A stretch of DNA of 64,000 bases, taken from Thermohalobaculum sp964475765. GTDB taxonomy: Bacteria > Pseudomonadota > Alphaproteobacteria > Rhodobacterales > Rhodobacteraceae. Within the stretch, counting starts at the first letter, position 1. Each line of letters begins with the position of its first letter. The notes under the pieces were generated by a model. That model worked only from the letters and a program-made list of their open reading frames with translations. It was not told the origin of the DNA and made no database searches. The stretch spans positions 16,798 to 80,797 of the forward strand of contig CAYYZH010000001.1 in the NCBI GenBank assembly GCA_964475765.1. The letters are read 5' to 3'. Of this stretch, positions 1 through 8,132 are shown piece after piece. The position numbers and the translations under genes are program-made.

Positions 1-535
1 TGTCCATTCCGGCATCGCGCGGACGGACCATGATCTGATCGAAGTCACCGGAGAGGTCGAGAAAGTCGGGTGTGCCGATTTGGCGACAAATCCAGAGCGC
101 TTCGTCGAGCTTGGCAATAAGGTCCTGGCTGAGCTCGCAAAGCTGATCTGCCCCGCGGTCTTCGCCGTGCCAGGGGCCAAAGCGCACAGGCATGCTTTGC
201 TCGTCGCCGAGGGCCAGTTTCGCAGCGATTGCCAGAGCATCGACCACCGATGCGGCATGACGCGCGGGATAAGGTGCCCATGAGCGGTCGGTTTCAAGAT
301 CCTTAATGCGGCTCTCAACCGTGGCGCCCGGCATGCCATTGCCGGTCAGTGCGGAAAGATAAATCGAAAGGCTGGCGTCGAACTCGGTGAGAACATTTCG
401 GGAGATTTTGTGCGAAACTACAAAGTTGCGGCCATCGAAACTGACGTCGTGCGCAACACCGAACAGGGCAAGCCGTTGGATGCTCGGCTCGACCACCGCT
501 TCGAAGAACCCGTCGCGATCCTCATCAAAGTTCAT
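1..535 (-). CDS. Hypothetical protein, C-terminus cut off by the window edge
   Basis: An open frame enters at 535 (ATG preceded by a GTGAGGTGT purine-rich ribosome site) and runs off position 1 without a stop, giving at least 178 residues. The product begins MNFDEDRDGFF and is soluble-looking, with acidic and hydrophobic helices and no signal peptide or membrane segment. I do not recognise a family or catalytic motif. It lies downstream of the glutamine-synthetase-family gene on the same strand, separated by about 190 bases, so co-transcription is possible but not shown. Coding is supported by the uninterrupted frame, the ribosome site and the lack of a better frame on the opposite strand. 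Confidence 0.6.
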   Translation of the reverse strand, partial: MNFDEDRDGFFEAVVEPSIQRLALFGVAHDVSFDGRNFVVSHKISRNVLTEFDASLSIYLSALTGNGMPGATVESRIKDLETDRSWAPYPARHAASVVDALAIAAKLALGDEQSMPVRFGPWHGEDRGADQLCELSQDLIAKLDEALWICRQIGTPDFLDLSGDFDQIMVRPRDAGMD

Positions 536-728
536 CACACCTCACTCACCTGCGCTTTCAGCTCCAGGTACACCGCTACTCGCCTACTCAGCCAACTTGG
601 CCTCCTACATGGAACCAAATTCGGCATGAGAATCCCAGCGAAAACCTTTGGACCCGTTAAAAAATGCAGGTTCGGATCAACCGTCGGTCGTTATGCCTTG
701 TCATTGTGGCAACCATTTGACGTTGTTG

Positions 729-2162
729 TCACACATTCAGGAGAAGATGCTCGCGTTCCCAGGGGCTGATCACCCGCATGAATTCGTCATATTCCTGCTG
801 TTTCACGGCCGCGTACAAACGTGCGAATCGCTTCCCCAATACATCCTTGAGTGGTTCGCAGCCGTCGAGTTCGTCGAGCCCCTCGAGCAGTCCATATGGC
901 AATTCGCGGGGCCGGTCGTAGCTATCGGACTGTACCGCCTGGCGCGGTTCTATCTGTTCTATCAGTCCGAGATACCCGGTCGCGAGGCAGGCGGCGATGG
1001 CCAGATAAGGGTTGGCATCGGCGCCGACAACGCGGTTTTCGACCCGGCGCGCATCCGGCTCCGAAATCGGAATTCGGAGACCCGTCGTGCGATTATCCCT
1101 GCCCCAGTCAAGATTAATCGGTGCTGTCAGATGCGGGACCAGCCGACGGTACGAATTGACATACGGGGCGACAAGCGGCGCTGCAGCTCGAAAATAAGTC
1201 TGTTGCCCGCCGATGAAATTGTAGAACGCCTTGGACGGTTCGCCATCTTTCCGGCTGAAGATGTTGCGTCCGGTCTTGGTCGAGACCACGCTCTGGTGGA
1301 TGTGCATCGCCGAGCCTGGCTGCTCCTCCATCGGTTTAGCCATGAACGTCGCATAGCACCCGCAACGCAGCGCAGCCTCGCGGATCATCCGTTTGAACAG
1401 AAAGACCTGATCGGCCAGCTCCAGCGGTGGGCCGTGATTGAGGTTGATCTCAAGCTGGGCCGCACCGGCTTCCTGGATGATGGTGTCGATCTCGAGATGT
1501 TGGGCCGCTGCGTAATCGTAAATATGTTCGAGAACACGGTCGTATTCGTCGGTGGCGGCGATCGAGTAGGCTTGGCTCTTTGCCCCTATCCGGCCTGACC
1601 GACCAATCGGCGGCTCGAGTGGATAATCTGGATCGGTGTTGGGTTTGGTGAGATAGAACTCGAGCTCCGGTGCGATGACCGGGCGCCAACCTCTTTTCTC
1701 ATAAAGCGCAAGCACTCGGCGCAAGACCGAACGCGGTGCAAACTCCACGAGCCGCCCGCGCCGGTCACAGGCGTCGTGTATAACCTGCACCGAGGGGTCT
1801 GTGGCCCAAGGCACGGAACGCGTTGTGGAAAGATCCGGACGCAACTGGATATCGGCATCCGTCGCATATCCGCGATAGTTCTCAAATTCGGGATAGCCGC
1901 CGGTGATGGTTAGAAAGAACAGTGATGTCGGCAGATAAACCGGCGAGAATTGGGTGAACTTCGAGGCTGGCATGACCTTGCCACGTCCTACTCCGGCAAA
2001 ATCGGGTGTGACGCATTCGACCTCTTCGACTGCATTTTCGCGCAGCCATTCAGTTAGGGCCGCCGCCTTGTTCACATCGTCTTCCGGCGACTGCGAAAGC
2101 GAAATTTGCGGTTCGGCCTCACCAGTCAGCCCACTTATGGGATCACTTTGATCTTGTGCCAC
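729..2162 (-). CDS. Glutamine synthetase family protein (gamma-glutamylamide-type ligase)
   Basis: A 477-residue member of the glutamine synthetase fold, which joins glutamate to ammonia or an amine using ATP. Visible signatures are ELEFYL near residue 166, EINLNHG near 238, HIHQS at 287-291 and an Arg-rich ATP/glutamate site around NRTTGLRIP near 370. The start is GTG at 2162, preceded by AAGGA at a spacing of about 10 bases. The sequence looks more like the PuuA/GlnT-like branch than housekeeping GlnA, and there is no PII-linked glnB beside it. It follows olsA by only 12 bases, so it is probably transcribed with olsB-olsA. Its amine substrate cannot be told from sequence; gamma-glutamylputrescine synthetase is one option. 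Confidence 0.88.
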   Translation of the reverse strand: MAQDQSDPISGLTGEAEPQISLSQSPEDDVNKAAALTEWLRENAVEEVECVTPDFAGVGRGKVMPASKFTQFSPVYLPTSLFFLTITGGYPEFENYRGYATDADIQLRPDLSTTRSVPWATDPSVQVIHDACDRRGRLVEFAPRSVLRRVLALYEKRGWRPVIAPELEFYLTKPNTDPDYPLEPPIGRSGRIGAKSQAYSIAATDEYDRVLEHIYDYAAAQHLEIDTIIQEAGAAQLEINLNHGPPLELADQVFLFKRMIREAALRCGCYATFMAKPMEEQPGSAMHIHQSVVSTKTGRNIFSRKDGEPSKAFYNFIGGQQTYFRAAAPLVAPYVNSYRRLVPHLTAPINLDWGRDNRTTGLRIPISEPDARRVENRVVGADANPYLAIAACLATGYLGLIEQIEPRQAVQSDSYDRPRELPYGLLEGLDELDGCEPLKDVLGKRFARLYAAVKQQEYDEFMRVISPWEREHLLLNV

Positions 2163-2174
2163 GATGCGTTTCCT

Positions 2175-3038
2175 TCAGGAGCCCGTCAGGTCAGGTGCTG
2201 CCGGTTGCGTGTTTGCTGGGCCAAGCCTAGCAAAACCGGTCGCGACCGCCGACTGACAATGATCAGCCAGTGCTTTTCGGTTATCGAATGCTGCTGCCTT
2301 GATCGGCTCGAGAAAGGTGACATCAACCTGACCGCCCCGGGACCGGGTCATGATGTCCCAGATATGCCCCTCAAACGGCATGTCTCCCCACCATCCATAA
2401 AGCGCCCCGGGAAGTTTGCTCGCGGGGTTCGGTCGATATCTAAGTGCGACTGGCTGGATGCTGATCTCCATCCCTGTCCCTTCATGGAAGAAGACGGAAA
2501 AGAGCGAGCTTTTAAATGCCAGGACCCGCTGGCCATCGGTCGACGTGCCTTCGGGGAAAAAGCAAAGTAATTGATCATGATCGATCCGTTCGCGCAGGAT
2601 CGCTTCCTGGCGTTTCGCTTCGGTCCGCTTGCGTTTGATGAAGACGGTGCCGGTGACACGGGCGATAAAGCCGATACCCGGCCATGCCGCAACATCGTCT
2701 TTTGAGACGAAGTAGATGAGATGCACTGCGCGCAACGCTAGAATGTCGATCCAGGTCGAATGGTTGGCAACCAGCGCGCCGCGGTCAATCGGCTTACCAG
2801 AGACGGTCAGAGTGAGCCCGGCAAGCGCGAGGCAAATCCTTGACCATTGCTTTGCGATCCAGAAGTGGAAAACCACCCAACGGCCAAGGAAGTATCTAAG
2901 GCTGCGCCCTATCAGGAACAGCCCCAGCGCGATGAGCGTCACACTAACAAGTGTTACAATCCGGACCACGCCCCGGATCTTTTGATACCAGGTGAGTTTT
3001 GGAAGCTTGGGAGGCTGTTCAGCATTCCAGGTTGTCAT
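2175..3038 (-). CDS. olsA: Lyso-ornithine lipid O-acyltransferase (PlsC family)
   Basis: A 287-residue membrane-associated acyltransferase. It has the PlsC HX4D box (NHSTWID, residues 92-98) and the FPEGTS substrate box (161-166), with a hydrophobic N-terminal anchor around residues 25-45. PlsC-family enzymes transfer an acyl chain to a lysolipid. Because the gene lies directly downstream of an OlsB homologue, the likely acceptor is lyso-ornithine lipid, completing ornithine-lipid synthesis; phosphatidate synthesis is the alternative. The start is ATG at 3038, 27 bases after the olsB stop. The C-terminal tail after the conserved domain is short and Pro/Ala-rich. Confidence 0.85.
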   Translation of the reverse strand: MTTWNAEQPPKLPKLTWYQKIRGVVRIVTLVSVTLIALGLFLIGRSLRYFLGRWVVFHFWIAKQWSRICLALAGLTLTVSGKPIDRGALVANHSTWIDILALRAVHLIYFVSKDDVAAWPGIGFIARVTGTVFIKRKRTEAKRQEAILRERIDHDQLLCFFPEGTSTDGQRVLAFKSSLFSVFFHEGTGMEISIQPVALRYRPNPASKLPGALYGWWGDMPFEGHIWDIMTRSRGGQVDVTFLEPIKAAAFDNRKALADHCQSAVATGFARLGPANTQPAAPDLTGS

Positions 3039-3065
3039 GATGGCGCAGCCGATCGCGCTTTGGTT

Positions 3066-3869
3066 TCAGCCGAGGATACGGTCGACCGAACCGCCCCGCT
3101 TGCGCGAGTAGAATTGGCGATAGCGTTGCACCATTCTCGAGGTATCCATGAGGAGGCAGACATCGACAGTATTGAATTCATAGTCGATATATGCGCCTTC
3201 GCCAACAAATCCGCCGAGCCGGATATAGGCCTTGATAAGCGCTGGAGTTTGGCGCATCGCTTCAAATTTCTCGACTTTATCCTCGGGCAGAACATCCATA
3301 GCGACGAAATGCTCGTCACAAGCGCGGACCCGCAGGTCCTCTGGTGCCAGGTGGTTGTAGTGGAGATAACTGAGCGCATGAGCAATCGGTTCGATCTCCC
3401 GCCCGTGAAAACTGGCGACGCCGAACATGACCGAAACATCGTTGGCAGTGACATAATCGCCCAGCCCGGTCCACAAGAGATGCATCCCAGCGCCGCCACG
3501 GTGCTGCGCATCAACGCAGGACCGTCCGAGTTCCACCGTCTGGCGCGGATAAGCGACCAACCTTTCTAGATTATACTCCGATGCACCATAAAATCCGATG
3601 TTCTCGCGGGCTCGGTCTCCGCGCATCAGCCGGTACACGCCTACCACTCCGCGTTCGACGTCTTCGCTCTCGCATTCGTTGTCGATGAGTAGCAGGTGTT
3701 CGAAATAGGGATCAAAGCGGTCGCGTTCACGTCGATCCCCAACATCCTCAGGGTTCGGCGTTGCACCCATTTCCTCGACGAAAACGCGGTATCTCAGACG
3801 TTGAGCAGCCGCTACATCCGCGTCTTCTTCTGCTAGTCTAACGGTAAAGCGGCCGGCGTCGATGCGCAT
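3066..3869 (-). CDS. olsB: L-ornithine N(alpha)-acyltransferase (GNAT/hemolysin-like fold)
   Basis: A 267-residue OlsB-type protein that would transfer a 3-hydroxyacyl chain from acyl carrier protein to the alpha-amino group of ornithine, the first step of ornithine-lipid synthesis at the inner membrane. The N-terminal RLRYRVFVEEMGA block, the RFDPYFEHLL block and ELGRSCVDAQHRGGAG in the middle match the family as I know it. I chose ATG at 3869 because GGAGG sits 10 bases upstream; an in-frame GTG at 3890 lacks such a site. It is followed at 27 bases by olsA, giving an olsB-olsA pair. About 125 bases upstream lies a TTAA-type inverted motif (3995-4009). Confidence 0.88.
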   Translation of the reverse strand: MRIDAGRFTVRLAEEDADVAAAQRLRYRVFVEEMGATPNPEDVGDRRERDRFDPYFEHLLLIDNECESEDVERGVVGVYRLMRGDRARENIGFYGASEYNLERLVAYPRQTVELGRSCVDAQHRGGAGMHLLWTGLGDYVTANDVSVMFGVASFHGREIEPIAHALSYLHYNHLAPEDLRVRACDEHFVAMDVLPEDKVEKFEAMRQTPALIKAYIRLGGFVGEGAYIDYEFNTVDVCLLMDTSRMVQRYRQFYSRKRGGSVDRILG

Positions 3870-3994
3870 TCTTGTCTGGCCTCCGATCACGCCAAATCAG
3901 GTCGGCGATTGACGGGTGCGATGCGTCGCGCGACGGTGCGGGACACTAGGTGGATTGCATGGTCGGCGCAAGCGGTTCGGAAATTACATCTTGG

Positions 3995-4009
3995 TTAATG
4001 TTTGTTAAC
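3995..4009. promoter_or_regulatory. TTAA-N6-TTAAC motif, possible CtrA-type site
   Basis: Two TTAA half-sites (3995-3998 and 4005-4008) are separated by six bases; the second is part of the palindrome GTTAAC at 4004-4009. CtrA sites in alphaproteobacteria are built from TTAA half-sites, usually with a seven-base spacer. This pair lies upstream of olsB on the minus strand and downstream of the DUF3553 gene. The resemblance is seen; regulation is inferred and uncertain because AT-rich matches arise by chance. Confidence 0.3.
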
Positions 4010-4067
4010 AGTTTCGACTGAATGTCATTGCTTGGAAGCGATGTTGCCAGAGAAAAACGCGATAGGT

Positions 4068-4259
4068 CTATCGGGATTCGAACATGATGAGTTCAAGGTC
4101 GGTGTGCTCCCCTTTAAAAACTACCTTGCCCTGGTTCTCGAAATTCACAGTGATCCGGTCGCCGATGATCGATTGTACCTGCCCCAAGCCCCAGTCCGGC
4201 CGTCTTGCCATTCTGACGAGTGCACCCACTTCAAGACCAAACGACATGTAGTGTTCCAA
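4068..4259 (-). CDS. DUF3553 domain-containing protein
   Basis: A 63-residue protein with the compact beta-rich DUF3553 pattern: a Gly-rich turn, RPDWGLGQVQSI, then ITVNFENQGKVVF. These small proteins resemble the barrel found in transcription-coupling and UvrD C-terminal domains, but no function is established for the stand-alone form. The start ATG at 4259 is just outside the chpT gene read in the opposite direction, so the two share a very short divergent intergenic segment. No membrane segment or signal peptide is present. Confidence 0.75.
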   Translation of the reverse strand: MEHYMSFGLEVGALVRMARRPDWGLGQVQSIIGDRITVNFENQGKVVFKGEHTDLELIMFESR

Positions 4260-4287
4260 TTTGTGTCAACCAGGAGAGGTGCTCAAT

Positions 4288-4941
4288 TTGGCTGATCCGA
4301 CCGACGACGTTGATCTAGCGGCTCTGATCGCGACGCGGATCTGCCATGATCTTGTGAGCCCGGTGGGAGCGGTCGTCAACGGAATCAGCCTGATTCAGGA
4401 AATGTCGGGCGCAAATTGTAGTGAGGAAACTGCGCTCATCGGTCAAAGTGCACATCGCGCGTCACGACTGTTGCAATTCTATCGGATAGCGTTTGGGGAG
4501 GTTACTGATGACGCCGCAGATATTCTATCCTCGGTCATTCGGGATCATGCGATCTCTTTATTGTCGACGCCGCGAGTGTCGGTTGAACTTGAGGACACAC
4601 ATGGTTTGCCATTGCCCCGAGCTAAAGCTCGAATGTTGTGCTTGCTAATTCTTGTTGCCCGTGCCCTCGCGGGCAGGCGAAGCCAAGTTCGGATTGCTGT
4701 TCCCTGTCAGGGTGGTTTGTGTTTTGTGGCGGTGGTAGAGCCTGTCGGAGATGCCAATGTCGCACAGTTTTTACCTCTCCTGGAGAACTCGACGAGCGAG
4801 TCCGTTCTTGTTTTGCCCCGCGCGATTGAGTTTATGCTGTTAGCGCGCGCGGCTAAACAGCAGGCCATGTCAATCGACATCTACCGAGAGGGTGGGATTG
4901 TTGTTTTGCAACTTCGAGAGAAGCTCTCAATTGACGAATGA
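4288..4941 (+). CDS. chpT: Histidine phosphotransferase ChpT
   Basis: A 217-residue HPTransfase-type protein. The phospho-accepting His is His20 in ICHDLVSPVGAVVNG, a degenerate histidine-kinase H-box typical of ChpT, followed by a four-helix dimerisation region and a Bergerat-like domain without clear ATP-binding G-boxes. In Caulobacter and Rhodobacter, ChpT passes phosphate from CckA to CtrA and CpdR, controlling flagella and, in Rhodobacter, gene-transfer-agent release. I chose TTG at 4288 because AGGAGAGG lies just before it; GTG at 4279 and TTG at 4261 overlap or precede that site. Its position beside the flagellar block agrees with the role. Confidence 0.8.
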   Translation: MADPTDDVDLAALIATRICHDLVSPVGAVVNGISLIQEMSGANCSEETALIGQSAHRASRLLQFYRIAFGEVTDDAADILSSVIRDHAISLLSTPRVSVELEDTHGLPLPRAKARMLCLLILVARALAGRRSQVRIAVPCQGGLCFVAVVEPVGDANVAQFLPLLENSTSESVLVLPRAIEFMLLARAAKQQAMSIDIYREGGIVVLQLREKLSIDE

Positions 4942-4945
4942 ATGT

Positions 4946-5791
4946 TCAATTAGGTAGAACTGACCGGAACAGCCCTGCCTGCGCACTTGCGCCTAGTCCG
5001 CTCGATTGCAGCAGCCCTAAGGCAACTGAACCACGGACTGTTGGGCTGGACACGCCATTTCGAACCTGTTGGTTCAGCATGAATCGATCGATGAATTCGT
5101 CAATCCCACCATCGCTGAAGATCTCTGACGGCGAAGACGAGCCGAACAGAGCTGCGGAACGGGCTTCTACTTCGTCAAGTTGAAGATCAAGATCGAGTGC
5201 CGCGAATTGGTTCGGGAGATTGAGCGTGGACTCAACTACTTCGCGAAGAGGAGTAGATCCCAGAAGCTGAAGCCAGACAGTCCGGTCATTTGTGGACTTA
5301 GAAACGAATTCAGCAGCCTCACGCCTAAAGTTCATAACTAGTCTCAGATCAAAATCGACTTCCCCCACGGAAGTTTCGAACTGGCGTTCCAAAAATCTGT
5401 CTACGATGTTCTGACGGGTAGTTTCGAACACCAAAGTCCCACCGAAATCTCCAAAACCGAGGAACGCCGCCATCTCACGGTATGCGGGTTCAACAAGTCG
5501 GTTCGCGAATGCCGAACTCTCGAGCGATCCTTCTTCGATGACCTTGCGGACAAATGCTCCTTTGTTTAGGTCTTCTTCTAAACCAAACGCGCTGAGGACG
5601 ACTGAAAGCAGCCTACGGTCACCGACCAAAGCATCGACTGTTGTCACACTTGCAGCAACTTCTAGAAAGTAATCTGCTTCACGTTGGATGTCGCTACTTT
5701 GAGAGAAAGTTTCAAACAAGCGCTCGGATGCTTGATCAAGAAACCTAAGCCCTAGAAGACCACCAAAGGGTATTGCCGGAAGTAAAGGCAT
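4946..5791 (-). CDS. DUF1217 family flagellar-region protein
   Basis: A 281-residue protein with repeated helical segments of the DUF1217 type (for example DIQREADYFLEVAASVTTVD and FANRLVEPAYREMAAFLGFG). DUF1217 proteins are commonly found inside alphaproteobacterial flagellar clusters, but a molecular role is not established. The ATG at 5791 overlaps the flbT stop by one base (TAATG), so translation is probably coupled. It is the last gene of the minus-strand flagellar run and its stop nearly meets the chpT stop. No signal peptide is seen; the N-terminal LPAIPFGGLLGLRFL stretch is hydrophobic but short. Confidence 0.7.
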   Translation of the reverse strand: MPLLPAIPFGGLLGLRFLDQASERLFETFSQSSDIQREADYFLEVAASVTTVDALVGDRRLLSVVLSAFGLEEDLNKGAFVRKVIEEGSLESSAFANRLVEPAYREMAAFLGFGDFGGTLVFETTRQNIVDRFLERQFETSVGEVDFDLRLVMNFRREAAEFVSKSTNDRTVWLQLLGSTPLREVVESTLNLPNQFAALDLDLQLDEVEARSAALFGSSSPSEIFSDGGIDEFIDRFMLNQQVRNGVSSPTVRGSVALGLLQSSGLGASAQAGLFRSVLPN

Positions 5792-6225
5792 TACTGTGCG
5801 CAGCGTTCGACACGTGAGAATACATTGTCAACACGTCTCAGCAATTCTTCTTCAATTGGAAGTAATTTTCGGAGCGCGCGGAGGGTGGCATAGTAATTTC
5901 CGCTTTCAAGCGCGCTTTCTGCTTCGTCAATTCCTTGCAGGCCGTCAAGGCCGGAGAAGGCATCACGCAACTGACTTATACCTTTGGAGAGTTGATCGAG
6001 TGCACTGTCGTCCGTACTTTCGCCTGCAACAAGAAGCTGTGCGATATAGCAGACGCGTTTGACAGGTGTGGTAGCCTCTTCAGGGTGAATGGCATCGCGC
6101 AGGCGCAGTATCTTTGCGTCTGGGGTCTTTACGATAAGGCGGGCGTTGCGGTCGCCGTTCTGCATAACGACACCGTTGACTAAGATTTGTTCATGTGCCC
6201 GTAGTTTGAGAATTAGCCCCGGCAT
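5791..6225 (-). CDS. flbT: Flagellar biosynthesis repressor FlbT
   Basis: A 144-residue FlbT homologue. It begins MPGLILKLRAHEQILVNG, the typical N-terminal motif, followed by NGDRNARLIVKTPDAKILRL and a helical C-terminal half. In Caulobacter FlbT binds the 5' leader of flagellin mRNA and promotes its decay until the hook is built; FlaF acts with it. The start is ATG at 6225; the open frame extends 21 codons further upstream but this has no family support. It is four bases downstream of flaF and overlaps the next gene. A hairpin in the flagellin leader of this window (7925-7943) is a candidate target. Confidence 0.88.
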   Translation of the reverse strand: MPGLILKLRAHEQILVNGVVMQNGDRNARLIVKTPDAKILRLRDAIHPEEATTPVKRVCYIAQLLVAGESTDDSALDQLSKGISQLRDAFSGLDGLQGIDEAESALESGNYYATLRALRKLLPIEEELLRRVDNVFSRVERCAQ

Positions 6226-6229
6226 CGGT

Positions 6230-6607
6230 TTATGCCTTGTTCTGTGTGTTTGATCGAAGACCACGCATAATGGACGTGTTGACCTCAATTAGAGGCGCGC
6301 AGTCGGCTTCGTTACGCAAGACTTTTTGGGTGTGCGCGACAGTGAACTCGTACAGATAGAACAGACGTGCTCGGAGTTCGGGTTGTAGTGCGTTGTCGGG
6401 CTCCATCACGTCCAACGCAATAGTGCGCCATAACGTAAGGTTATCGTGGACCGCGTCGACTAGTTCAGCATACCGTTCGCTTGCGGATCGCATCCGGTTG
6501 AGACGTCCAGTGATCGACGCGAAGACCTGATATTCAACATCGCGCGGTGTTCCTGTGAATCGCGCAGCCGTGACATAGCCATTCTGCCTGTTGGCATTCG
6601 CAGACAT
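6230..6607 (-). CDS. flaF: Flagellar biosynthesis regulator FlaF
   Basis: A 125-residue FlaF homologue, mainly helical, with the diagnostic central region RDVEYQVFASITGRLN and the WRTIALDVM-plus-LPELRARLFYLYEFT-like stretch that follows. FlaF is required with FlbT for regulated flagellin synthesis and secretion in alphaproteobacteria. The start is ATG at 6607 with AAAGGAG at a good distance; an ATG four codons earlier in frame is less well placed. It lies between the flagellin gene, from which it is separated by a strong terminator, and flbT, so it may be expressed by read-through or from its own promoter. Confidence 0.85.
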   Translation of the reverse strand: MSANANRQNGYVTAARFTGTPRDVEYQVFASITGRLNRMRSASERYAELVDAVHDNLTLWRTIALDVMEPDNALQPELRARLFYLYEFTVAHTQKVLRNEADCAPLIEVNTSIMRGLRSNTQNKA

Positions 6608-6647
6608 CTTGGCTCCTTTCACGCGGTTCCGCGTCTCACATTGGGGT

Positions 6648-6683
6648 ATAAAAAAGAAGCCGGGGCGAGGGAGCCGCCCCGGC
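6648..6683 (-). terminator. Rho-independent terminator after the flagellin gene
   Basis: A perfect nine-base-pair GC-rich stem (6659-6667 pairing with 6675-6683, seven-base loop) is followed on the minus strand by CTT and a run of six T residues. It starts about ten bases after the flagellin stop codon and lies before flaF, so it should end most flagellin transcripts and lower expression of the regulators downstream. Confidence 0.85.
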
Positions 6684-6693
6684 CGAAGTCAAA

Positions 6694-7905
6694 CTATCGG
6701 AACAGTGCCAGAATGTTCTGAGGTGCCTGGTTGGCGATCGACAATGCCTGAATGCCAAGCTGTTGCTGGACCTGCAGAGCCTGTAGACGTGCCGAAGCTT
6801 CTTCCAGATCTGCATCGACCAATGCACCGATACCCGACTTGAAGCTGTCGGTCAGGGTCGAGAGGAAATCGCTTTGCAGATCGACCCGCTTCTCGGCCGT
6901 ACCCAGAGCAGCCTGAGCGTCGACGGTTGTCTGAATCAGAGTCTCAATCGAGGTGAGAGCTGCCGCTGCGCCAACTGCGGTGCTAACGTCAACTCCCGCC
7001 AGAGCAGAGAGACCGCCCGAGCCAACCGAAACGGTGCGTGCGCTTACCGTGAAGTCAGCGGCACCGCCAGTGTTACCGAATTGAATTTCACCACCAGCGA
7101 CAAAGTCAGTTTCGAGACCGTCAACGCCGAGAGCATCGATTGCGTTGCGGAGCCCTGCAGCCACGACATCTTCAGTCGTTGCAGAGGCAACATCCTGATC
7201 GGTCACTGTGTAGCTTGCAATCTGATCATCGATTGCGACTTCGATCCGGTCACCAGCAACCAGAGGGCCGGAGTTGTCGATGATGATCGATTCATCGCCA
7301 ACTGTGCCGCCTGTATCCAGGAAGAACGCTGCAGAATCGGCGCCAGCAGAAACGCCTGACGAGCCAGCCAGAGCACCACGTGCAGCACCTGCGGCAATGC
7401 CGAGGTTCTGTCCAGAGACATTGATTTGAGATGCGGTTACGTTGCCAGCCGCATCCCGATCCAGCGATGCGAGAATATCGATGCTGGCGGTCGAGCCGTC
7501 GATCAGGTTCAGGCCGTTAAACTGCGCGGCACTGATGATGCTGCCGACCTGATCACGCAGCGAGACGATTTCATTCTGGATGGTGGTCCGGTCGACGTTG
7601 TCTTCGTTGGCCGCCACGATCTGACCTTTGATCTCCGTCAGCAGCTCACCAATTGCGTTGGAAGCGTTTGAAGCAACCGAGACGGTCGATGCTCCGAGGT
7701 TCAGCGAGTCAGAGATTGCCTTGAAGCCCGCAACATCCGATTCCATGACCTTCGAGATGGCAAACACCGCGGCGTTGTCCTTGGCGCTCGCGACCTTCTT
7801 ACCGGTCGAGATCTGGCTGTTGACGGTTTCGAGGTTCTTGTTCGTGGTTCGCAGGGTCTGAAGGGCCACCATTGCGGCCGAGTTGGTGAGAACACTTGCG
7901 CTCAT
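6694..7905 (-). CDS. fliC: Flagellin
   Basis: A 403-residue flagellin, the filament subunit exported through the flagellar type III apparatus. The conserved N-terminal D0/D1 helices (MSASVLTNSAAMVALQTL, then ISTGKKVASAKDNAAVFAIS) and the C-terminal D1/D0 helices (LQALQVQQQLGIQALSIA, then QNILALF) flank a variable Gly/Ala/Asp-rich central region of roughly residues 150-320. The start ATG at 7905 has an AAGGAATGATG-type ribosome site; upstream in-frame codons lie in the leader. A stem-loop directly before the ribosome site (7925-7943) and a strong terminator after the stop frame the gene as a single highly expressed unit. It is also called flaA in some relatives. Confidence 0.93.
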   Translation of the reverse strand: MSASVLTNSAAMVALQTLRTTNKNLETVNSQISTGKKVASAKDNAAVFAISKVMESDVAGFKAISDSLNLGASTVSVASNASNAIGELLTEIKGQIVAANEDNVDRTTIQNEIVSLRDQVGSIISAAQFNGLNLIDGSTASIDILASLDRDAAGNVTASQINVSGQNLGIAAGAARGALAGSSGVSAGADSAAFFLDTGGTVGDESIIIDNSGPLVAGDRIEVAIDDQIASYTVTDQDVASATTEDVVAAGLRNAIDALGVDGLETDFVAGGEIQFGNTGGAADFTVSARTVSVGSGGLSALAGVDVSTAVGAAAALTSIETLIQTTVDAQAALGTAEKRVDLQSDFLSTLTDSFKSGIGALVDADLEEASARLQALQVQQQLGIQALSIANQAPQNILALFR

Positions 7906-7924
7906 GACATCATTCCTTTTTTCA

Positions 7925-7943
7925 GCGGCGTTTTCCGCGCCGC
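7925..7943 (-). promoter_or_regulatory. Stem-loop in the flagellin mRNA leader
   Basis: On the minus strand GCGGCG (7943-7938) pairs with CGCCGC (7930-7925) around a seven-base loop CGGAAAA, ending some 10 bases before the AAGGAATG ribosome site of the flagellin gene. It is followed by A residues, not T, so it is not a terminator. FlbT, encoded in the same cluster, acts on flagellin leader RNA in Caulobacter; that this hairpin is its target is inference. Confidence 0.5.
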
Positions 7944-8132
7944 AATTCACTTTCACCCCAAGTTCGGGGATGAGGATTTAGGCGTCGCATCGCCCGTTGG
8001 AACGTGTCTTCTGACAGGAGCCCGATCGTTCGAACCGGGTTGGCCATTCGAAGAGGCCTATGACGACACAAAACACGCAAAGGCTTAGCATCAGGTAAAG
8101 CTGTCCGAGTTTTTCCGTCGAATATCAGATGG

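Noticed and set aside
648..1598. A 316-codon open frame on the plus strand
   Set aside because: It is antiparallel to the glutamine-synthetase-family gene, whose motifs are clear, and its own product is unlike any family.
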